Part shown: piece after piece, positions 58,220-64,000 of the stretch
How positions within the stretch are numbered: the first letter of the stretch is position 1
Layout: each line of letters opens with the position of its first letter
Origin: UBA5070 sp035913415
GTDB lineage: Bacteria > Fibrobacterota > Fibrobacteria > UBA5070
Length of the DNA stretch: 64,000 nt
Direction of reading: 5' to 3'
Assembly (NCBI GenBank): GCA_035913415.1
Contig: JAMIIV010000216.1
Span: forward strand, 1 to 64,000
Notes under the pieces: model-generated
What the model was told of the DNA's origin: nothing
What the model saw: only the letters and a program-made list of their open reading frames with translations
Database searches by the model: none
Made by a program: the position numbers and the translations under genes

Positions 58220-59193
58220 GCGCGGTTCATCCAGCGCCAGGCGGATTCGACCATGGCGTCCAGGTCGCGGATCCGGGGTATCCAGCCCAGGGAGGTGCGC
58301 GCCAGTTCCGCGCTGCCGACCAGCTCGGCGGGGTCGCCAGGGCGGCGGGAAACGAAACGATGGGGCACCGGCTTACCGGTGGCACGCACGGCCGCTTCCA
58401 CGACTTCCCGGACCGTGAATCCCTGCCCATTTCCCAGGTTGCACGCCACGGGCGCATCCCCACGCTCCAACGCCTCGAGCGCCTTCACGTGGGCGTCGGC
58501 CAGGTCCTGCACATGGATGTAGTCGCGCACGCAGGTGCCGTCGCGGGTCTGCCAGTCGTCGCCGTAGATCTCCAGCGCCTCCACCTTCCCCGACGCGGCC
58601 ATCAGGGCACGCGGGATCAGATGGGGTTCGGGATCGTGGTCCTCGCCGACCTCGCCTTCGGGATCGCATCCGGCCGCGTTGAAGTAGCGCAGGGCCACGG
58701 ACTCGAGGCCATGCGCACGACGGAATCCGTCCAGCATCTTCTCCACGGCCAGTTTGGACTCGCCGTAGGGATTGACGGGGCGCTGGGGATGGGCTTCCGT
58801 GATGGGGATCTCGACGGGATCCCCATACGTGGCGCAGGTGCTCGAGAACACCAGGCGCGCCACCCCCGTGTCGCGCATGGCCTCCAGCAGGGAGAGTGAA
58901 CCAGCCACGTTGTTGCGCCAGTAAAGGCCCGGATCCGAAACGGACTCCCCCACGTAGGCGAAGGCGGCGAAGTGCAGGACCGCGACGGGCCGGCGGCGAC
59001 GGAGAACCTCGCGCAACCGGGCTCCATCGAGCAGGTCTCCCTCCTCCAGATCACCCCAGCGCACCGCGCGGCGGTGCCCGCGCGACAGGTTGTCCCAAGC
59101 GACCGGATCGTACCCGGCCTTCGCCAAGGCCTTGCAGGCGTGGCTTCCGATGTATCCCGCACCGCCGGTGACCAGGACGCTCCCCTTGCTCAT
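58216..59193 (-). CDS. galE: UDP-glucose 4-epimerase
   Basis: A 325-residue short-chain dehydrogenase-like epimerase that interconverts UDP-glucose and UDP-galactose with bound NAD. The Rossmann motif GGAGYIGSH, the catalytic YxxxK in NPYGESKLAVEKML, the Ser in VFSSTCATYGDP and RYFNAAGCDPEG are all present. The C-terminal NLGNGQGFTVREVV and RPGDPAELVGS segments are typical of GalE. It supplies UDP-galactose for the surrounding glycosyltransferases, to which it is coupled by an overlap. Confidence 0.93.
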   Translation of the reverse strand: MSKGSVLVTGGAGYIGSHACKALAKAGYDPVAWDNLSRGHRRAVRWGDLEEGDLLDGARLREVLRRRRPVAVLHFAAFAYVGESVSDPGLYWRNNVAGSLSLLEAMRDTGVARLVFSSTCATYGDPVEIPITEAHPQRPVNPYGESKLAVEKMLDGFRRAHGLESVALRYFNAAGCDPEGEVGEDHDPEPHLIPRALMAASGKVEALEIYGDDWQTRDGTCVRDYIHVQDLADAHVKALEALERGDAPVACNLGNGQGFTVREVVEAAVRATGKPVPHRFVSRRPGDPAELVGSAELARTSLGWIPRIRDLDAMVESAWRWMNRA

Positions 59194-59245
59194 CGTCTAC
59201 CCTCTCGCTTCCCGTTCGATTTTCGCGCCGGATCCGTGCCCAGGC

Positions 59246-60202
59246 TCATCGCAGCCGCCCGCGGAGCCGGTCGGCCCATAGCTTCCAATTGCGCTTGCGC
59301 AGCATCCCGGCCAGTCCTGCCGCCGAAGATCCGGCCACCCGCTCCATGCGTTCCTCGATCGACATCGCCTCGCGGCCTCCCACCGGAGCCCGCAATCCAC
59401 CCAGGTGGAAGCGCAGCCAATCCATGGCGGCATCGGCCCCCGCGCCCGGAGCCAATCCGAGGATGGACTCCATCTCGGCCAGACCGCCGGCTCCCACCAG
59501 CTCCAGGAATCGCAGGCATCCCTCGCGTTTTTCCGCATCCCGCCGATGGGAAGAGGAAATGTTCGCTCCGCTCCAGCGCCACCCCACGTGCCCGCCCGAT
59601 GCATGACGGATTCCGTCCGATCCTGCCAGGCGCCACCACGTCGCGTCGTCGGAGCACCAGGCGGCGGGCAGGGAAACGAACCCTCCCGCGGCCTGCCAAC
59701 GGTCGCGGCGGAACGCGTATTCGACCACGAAACTTTCGCGGCGGCGCTTCAGCCGCTGCCACAGGAACTGTTCGCGACTCTCCCGTTCGGGCGGCGCCAG
59801 CGGGATATCCAGGACCTCCCCGGAGGACCCCACGATGGCAAGATCGAGTCGGGCCACGGCGGCCCCGTCGGCCAGGGCGCGGCGCAAGGCCCCCACGCAT
59901 CCAGCGGAAGCCACGTCGTCATCGGAGAAGAGCCACACCCAGGGGGAGTCGCCCAGGGCCACGCAGCGCGTCCACTGGCCCACCAGGTCCGTTGCCCCGA
60001 GATTGTCCGCAAAGCGGTGGTGCACGAGGTCCAGCCGGTCGGAGAAACGCGCGCAGACGCCCGCGAGGTCGTCCGGGCTGGCGTCGTCGCCCACCCACAC
60101 GCGGAAGGCGCGGTCGTCCTGGAGCGCGAGGGACTCGAGTGTCTCCCCCAGGAATCGCGCCTTGTGGGCCGGGATCACCACGTCGAGGCGAGGGCCGTTC
60201 AT
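59246..60202 (-). CDS. Glycosyltransferase, family 2
   Basis: A 318-residue GT-A fold transferase: LDVVIPAHKARFLGETLESL at the start, WVGDDASPDDLAGVCARF (DDxS-type nucleotide site) and the metal-binding LFSDDDVASAGCVGAL. The C-terminal part is helical and not distinctive. The ATG at 60202 overlaps the stop of the upstream transferase (ATGA). It probably adds one sugar during polysaccharide assembly. Confidence 0.87.
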   Translation of the reverse strand: MNGPRLDVVIPAHKARFLGETLESLALQDDRAFRVWVGDDASPDDLAGVCARFSDRLDLVHHRFADNLGATDLVGQWTRCVALGDSPWVWLFSDDDVASAGCVGALRRALADGAAVARLDLAIVGSSGEVLDIPLAPPERESREQFLWQRLKRRRESFVVEYAFRRDRWQAAGGFVSLPAAWCSDDATWWRLAGSDGIRHASGGHVGWRWSGANISSSHRRDAEKREGCLRFLELVGAGGLAEMESILGLAPGAGADAAMDWLRFHLGGLRAPVGGREAMSIEERMERVAGSSAAGLAGMLRKRNWKLWADRLRGRLR

Positions 60203-61431
60203 GCCATTCCCGCCGTGGCGCCCAAGGCAGCTTCGAGACGATCGATCGAGGCCGGCAGGGAATAGCGCTGCTCGACACGCAAACGTGCCGCCGCTCCCAT
60301 GGCCCTCGCCCGAGCGGTATCGGCCAGGAGCATCCCCACGGCCCCCGCCATGCCGGCGATCGATCCGTCGGTCAGGAATCCGGTCTGGCCATCCACCAGC
60401 GTCTCGCGGGGCCCGCCTTCGCGGACGGCGACCACGGGGCATCCGCAGGCCGCCGCTTCCAACGGTGCGTAGCCGAACGGCTCGAGCCGCGACGGGTACA
60501 GGAACACCGAGGCGCGCTGGAGGGCCTGACGGATCTCGAGTTCCGGGACGCCCACGCGGATCTCCAGGGCCACGCCTCGCTCGCGGGCGGAACGCTCCAG
60601 CACCGCCACGTAGGCGGCGTCGGCTTTCTGTCCGTACCATGCCAAGCGGACCTCCCGACGCAAGCCTTCGTCCAGGGCCGCGATCGTCGCGACGGCCTCG
60701 GCCACACCCTTGTGCGAGGCGATCGCCCCCAGCCCCACCACCAGGCGTTCCCTCGGCGATCCCGGATCCGTCCACACCCGGACATCGACGCCGGGCTCGC
60801 ACACCGTCCCTCGGCGGCCGTAGGCGCGCATCGCGCTTTCGGAAGTGAACCAGGAATTGACCAGCAGCGTGGAAGCGGCCCGGGCGTTGCGCCATTCCTC
60901 GCGCACCAGTTGTCGCTGCCAGACCAGGTCGCGCCAGTACTCCAGCACCTCGTTGACCCGCCCCGCGAGCCCGGTCCTCTCGGAGGGGGCCGCCGGCCCG
61001 CACCAGACCGGTGCTCCTTCGCCCGCTTCGTGGAGGGCGCGGCAGGGTTCGTGCAGGTACACGGCGCATGGAACGGAGCTCGAACGCGCCACGTGCGGAG
61101 CCGCGTACCAGGCGCAACTGTGGGCCAGCAGCACATCGAAGCCGCGCACGGCCTCGCCGACCGTCGCGGCATGTTCGCGCATGGCCCGCAGACGCCGGGC
61201 GTAGGAAGCGGGGCGGAGCCAGCGCTGCAGGCGCGACATTCCCGGCTCGGACCACTCCAGGGGCAGCACGTGCTGGCGAGCGGATTCCGGCAGCGGCATG
61301 AAGGCGCGATCGGCGCGCGAGGGCATCCAGACTTCGACCTGGTGCCCGCGCGACAGCAATCCTTCGACCTGGTCGTGGACGGCACGTTTGCCTCCACCCG
61401 CCGGGAGATGGTACCAGACGGCGATCTTCAC
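60199..61431 (-). CDS. Glycosyltransferase, family 4 (group 1)
   Basis: A 410-residue GT-B transferase. It starts VKIAVWYHLPAGGGKRAVHDQVEGL, with the glycine-rich acceptor loop, and has VVGLGAIASHKGVAEAVATI and the donor site ASVFLYPSRLEPFGYAPLEAAACGCPVVA (family: P...EpFGl..lEAma.G.PVva). Its GTG start overlaps the stop of the transferase upstream (GTGA) and its stop overlaps the GT2 gene. Enzymes of this type often act in O-antigen, exopolysaccharide or S-layer glycan synthesis. Confidence 0.89.
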   Translation of the reverse strand: MKIAVWYHLPAGGGKRAVHDQVEGLLSRGHQVEVWMPSRADRAFMPLPESARQHVLPLEWSEPGMSRLQRWLRPASYARRLRAMREHAATVGEAVRGFDVLLAHSCAWYAAPHVARSSSVPCAVYLHEPCRALHEAGEGAPVWCGPAAPSERTGLAGRVNEVLEYWRDLVWQRQLVREEWRNARAASTLLVNSWFTSESAMRAYGRRGTVCEPGVDVRVWTDPGSPRERLVVGLGAIASHKGVAEAVATIAALDEGLRREVRLAWYGQKADAAYVAVLERSARERGVALEIRVGVPELEIRQALQRASVFLYPSRLEPFGYAPLEAAACGCPVVAVREGGPRETLVDGQTGFLTDGSIAGMAGAVGMLLADTARARAMGAAARLRVEQRYSLPASIDRLEAALGATAGMA

Positions 61432-62672
61432 GGCCGCGCGTCCTCCAGGATGCCCAGCAGCGCTCCGAGTGCCTCGCGACGGGAGGCCTCCGAACGTTCG
61501 CGACGGACGCGATCCAAGCCAGCCTCGCCGAACTTTCGGCGCAACGGGGGGTCGGTCCACAGCCGCACGCAGGCCTCGGCGAAGGCCGCGGCGTCGGTGA
61601 CACAGAATCCGTCCACACCGTGGCGCACCGCGTTTTCCTGGAACGGTCCTTCCAGCACCACCGCGGGCAGGCCCGCGGCCATGGCTTCCAGCACCTTCAC
61701 CTGCTCCCCCGTGCCCCCGAAAACAGGACTGGCCAGGAAGGACGATCGTGCGAACTCCGCCCGCAGGTCGGACACGTACCCGACGTACTCCAGGCCGGCA
61801 ACCCGGGGAGCCCCCTCGGGAATGGCGCCGGTCACGCGGATCGAGAACTCCGGCGCGCGCTCCCGCACCAACGGGAGCACGGACCTCGCGAGCACGTGCA
61901 ACCCCTGGAGATTGAACGGATTGGGGCCGATCGGCAGGATCGCCGGCCCTTCCAGCGAGGGCGTGGACGATGCCGCCTCGCGCGTCATGGGCACCAGGAC
62001 CGATCGCGATTTCCGACAATTCTTGTCAACCTGGTCCTGCTCGGCGCGCGAGATGCACGAGATCACGGGAAAGCGCCCCAGGCAGGCGAATTCGAGAGGG
62101 TCCGCCCGGAGCGCCGGATCGTCGAAGAAGCCGGGCATCAACGAGGCGTCGCCCTCGAGGGGAACCCCGCCCGTGGCCGCCCAACGATCGGACAGACGCT
62201 TGCGCAGGGCGGCGTTCAGCGTGACCAGATCGTGCATCTCGATGGCCGCCGGCACGCCCTCGCGGCGGTAGGTGCGCGAGAGGGCCCACCACAGCACGTA
62301 GTTATGGATCACCGCGTCGGGACGGAAATCGCGAATCTCGTCGCGCACCATGCGGGAAAGCGAACGAGGGGTCCAGGAGGGATCCTCCAGGGGGTGCCGA
62401 GGCCGGTGAAGTCGCCCCAGCGCCCGCTGCCAATGGTGCTCCCAGCGGGTGCAACCCTTCCAGATCCCACCCACCTGGACGCCCATGGCTTCCAGCCCCA
62501 AGCGCCCCTCGTCGGTCCAGCGACCGTCGTCCATTCCGTCGGTGGAACAGATGCGCACGTCGCACCCCAGGTCCCGCAAGCCCTCGAGGAATTCCAGGCA
62601 GCGCCGATGGGCGCCCGATCTCGCGGGCAGCGGACATTGCGGAAAGAAGACCAGAACCCGGCGGATCGTCAT
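61428..62672 (-). CDS. Glycosyltransferase, family 4-like
   Basis: A 414-residue GT-B transferase. The N-terminus VLVFFPQCPLPARSGAHRRC has the acceptor loop, and the C-terminal half has VGYVSDLRAEFARSSFLASPVFGGTGEQVKVLEAMAAGLPAVV (family: P...G.G...K.LEAma.G.PvV). In place of the usual EPFG the motif is GGTGEQVK, as in several GT4 enzymes of capsule and LPS loci. The ATG overlaps the stop of the transferase upstream (ATGA). Confidence 0.86.
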   Translation of the reverse strand: MTIRRVLVFFPQCPLPARSGAHRRCLEFLEGLRDLGCDVRICSTDGMDDGRWTDEGRLGLEAMGVQVGGIWKGCTRWEHHWQRALGRLHRPRHPLEDPSWTPRSLSRMVRDEIRDFRPDAVIHNYVLWWALSRTYRREGVPAAIEMHDLVTLNAALRKRLSDRWAATGGVPLEGDASLMPGFFDDPALRADPLEFACLGRFPVISCISRAEQDQVDKNCRKSRSVLVPMTREAASSTPSLEGPAILPIGPNPFNLQGLHVLARSVLPLVRERAPEFSIRVTGAIPEGAPRVAGLEYVGYVSDLRAEFARSSFLASPVFGGTGEQVKVLEAMAAGLPAVVLEGPFQENAVRHGVDGFCVTDAAAFAEACVRLWTDPPLRRKFGEAGLDRVRRERSEASRREALGALLGILEDARP

Positions 62673-63847
62673 GGGGCCAGGACTCCGCGCAGATGATCCT
62701 CCACCCGGTCGACCGTGCGTTCGAACTCCAGGTGCGCCACGCTGGCACGGGCGGATTCGGAGAATCGCGCCCGCAAGCCGGGATCGTCCAACAGCCGCTC
62801 CAGTCCCTGGGAAAAGGCCGGAGCGTCCGATCGTTCCACCAGGTAGCCGTTGCGGTCGTGTTCGACGATCTCGGGCGTCCCTCCGGTGCGCGTGGCGACC
62901 AGCGGCATTCCCGCCGCCAACGCCTCGACCAGTCCGATCGAGAACGGCTCGTCCCACACCACCGGAAAGGCGTAGACCATGTGTTCGGCGACGACCCGCA
63001 GCGATTCTTCCCGCGACAGGGCCCCTGCGAAACGCACGGGAATCCGATCCGGAAGGGCTCCGGCGATCTCGCGCAACCCGCCCACGTAGCCATCGTCTCC
63101 GGCTCCGCTCAGCGTGACAGGAAACGACAAGTCCGGCCTCCGGTCGGCGAGCAACCGCACGGCCTGGAGCAGGACGTGCACGCCCTTGTCGGCCGAGAGC
63201 CTTCCGGCGAACACGACGCCGCGCCCCACCGGGGACCACTTGGGCAGGTCCGTCTGCGCGACCCCGTGGTGGATCACCCCGGCGGACCGCGGATCGAGGC
63301 CATGTCCACGATGCCAAACCCGCAGGAAGTCGCTGCGGTAGTAGGACCTAGAGAAATCCATCGGAGCTCCCGTGGCAGGGCCTGTCAAGCGCGCCCACAG
63401 GCGCCGCAACGGCCGCGGAAACCGCTCGGCGAACCGCGCCCAGGTGTCCTCGGCGTAGGCGTTGGGCAGCCAGAGGTCGGAGATGTCGTGCACCACCGGG
63501 CAGGGGCAGGCGTGGTGGAGCCAGGTCAGCAGAGCTCCGGACAGGCCGCTGGGATTGAATACGTGCACCAGCTCGGGCCGAAAGCTCTCCACTTCGGCGG
63601 CCAATGCACCCACGTTGTTCCGGGAACGCATCCTCTCTCGCCTCCAGTCCGCATCCGGGGGGTAGCCCCGATCGAGCAGACGGGCCACGTCCCCGTCGCG
63701 GCAAGGGGCGGGGACCCCGTGGGTGGAGGTCAGCACCCGTACCTGGTGTCCACGCGCGGAAAGGGAGCGTGCGACATCGTGGCAGGCCAGCTCGTAGCCG
63801 CCGAGGTAGTGGGGAGGATAGAGGTTCGAAAGGGTGAGAATCTTCAT
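62669..63847 (-). CDS. Glycosyltransferase, family 4 (group 1)
   Basis: A 392-residue GT-B transferase. It opens MKILTLSNLYPPHYLGGYEL with the typical glycine-rich acceptor loop. The donor half has GVVFAGRLSADKGVHVLLQAV and EHMVYAFPVVWDEPFSIGLVEALAAGMPLVATRTGGTPEIV (E..G...~E.~a). The ATG at 63847 has AGGA about 8 bases upstream and is preferred over an upstream start 42 bases earlier. It is the first complete gene of the coupled glycosyltransferase run, which continues past the right edge. Confidence 0.9.
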   Translation of the reverse strand: MKILTLSNLYPPHYLGGYELACHDVARSLSARGHQVRVLTSTHGVPAPCRDGDVARLLDRGYPPDADWRRERMRSRNNVGALAAEVESFRPELVHVFNPSGLSGALLTWLHHACPCPVVHDISDLWLPNAYAEDTWARFAERFPRPLRRLWARLTGPATGAPMDFSRSYYRSDFLRVWHRGHGLDPRSAGVIHHGVAQTDLPKWSPVGRGVVFAGRLSADKGVHVLLQAVRLLADRRPDLSFPVTLSGAGDDGYVGGLREIAGALPDRIPVRFAGALSREESLRVVAEHMVYAFPVVWDEPFSIGLVEALAAGMPLVATRTGGTPEIVEHDRNGYLVERSDAPAFSQGLERLLDDPGLRARFSESARASVAHLEFERTVDRVEDHLRGVLAP

Positions 63848-63899
63848 CGCCAGATCCTGCAAGGTAGGTCCTCGCGAGGAGGTCCCCACCCCATGGCCG

Positions 63900-64000
63900 T
63901 CACGACCCGATCACCATCCGGCTGCGGCTTCCCAGGATGCGCTTGAGTCCCGCGGCGACCCCGGAGCTGACCAACAACAACAGCAGCACAACAAGCGGAT
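63900..64000 (-). CDS. C-terminal end of a membrane protein, cut by the right edge
   Basis: The last 32 codons of a gene reading on the minus strand: a hydrophobic segment (PLVVLLLLLVSSGVAAGL) followed by a basic tail (KRILGSRSRMVIGS) and a TGA at 63902-63900. This is the typical end of a polytopic membrane protein with its last loop inside. In a polysaccharide locus it could be a flippase, polymerase or O-antigen ligase, but too little is visible to say. It lies 52 bases upstream of the first transferase. Confidence 0.6.
   Translation of the reverse strand, partial: PLVVLLLLLVSSGVAAGLKRILGSRSRMVIGS

Overview
The window is one high-GC, densely packed bacterial segment with a recognisable gene on nearly every stretch, often joined head to tail by 4-base start/stop overlaps. 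It carries a type VI secretion system (T6SS), a TonB/ExbB/ExbD set with a TonB-dependent receptor and a DUF4249-like lipoprotein, a GH9 cellulase ending in a C-terminal sorting-like domain, a CE2-like esterase and a TAnnTT(T)G-type promoter motif. Together these suggest a member of the Fibrobacterota or a relative in the wider FCB group. This is an inference from gene content; there is no rRNA or other phylogenetic marker strong enough to settle it.

Layout. 1-1363: the 3' end of a DUF2235 (Tle1-like phospholipase) effector gene, with a palindromic repeat at its left end, followed by an overlapping lipoprotein gene that is probably its immunity protein. 1535-14111 (minus): T6SS core tssK-L-M-A-B-C-hcp-tssE-F-G. 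14200-23880: accessory T6SS region with a PEGA/beta-barrel/FGE-like fusion protein, an SBP_bac_3 protein, an NlpC/P60 lipoprotein (minus), two small exported proteins, clpV, vgrG and another small exported protein. No tssJ or PAAR gene is recognisable. 24047-28885 (plus): GH9 cellulase, a YceD/DUF177 protein, a GT2 glycosyltransferase and a membrane metallophosphoesterase. 28938-30374 (minus): a PAS/kinase-like/receiver protein whose kinase core is degenerate. 30375-30984 has no convincing gene. 30985-38702: epmA, a COG3014-like lipoprotein and lpoB (minus), an outer-membrane protein, a CE2-like esterase and epmB (plus), then two exported proteins of unknown function (minus). 38865-47245 (minus): murD, tonB-exbD-exbB, a DUF4249-like lipoprotein, a TonB-dependent receptor and a TetR regulator. 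47397-50077: an unknown soluble protein, a palindromic intergenic repeat, a TPR protein and a small beta-barrel protein. 50186-56086 (plus): aroD, a metalloprotease/propeller/barrel fusion, a PTS EIIA protein and a lipoprotein glycoside hydrolase. 56121-64000 (minus): a polysaccharide locus with galE, six glycosyltransferases and the tail of a membrane protein cut by the right edge.

How the parts fit. The T6SS is nearly complete: baseplate (TssK, E, F, G, A), sheath (TssB, C), tube (Hcp), tip (VgrG), recycling ATPase (ClpV) and inner-membrane complex (TssL, M). The outer-membrane side looks different from the proteobacterial model. The usual TssJ lipoprotein is not seen, TssM has lost its P-loop, and a barrel protein fused to a TagR-like FGE domain sits beside the core genes. 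This accessory module is the best candidate here for something undescribed. Other points of interest are the protease/propeller/barrel fusion, the degenerate hybrid kinase, the FolC-like P-loop of MurD and the recurring promoter motif.
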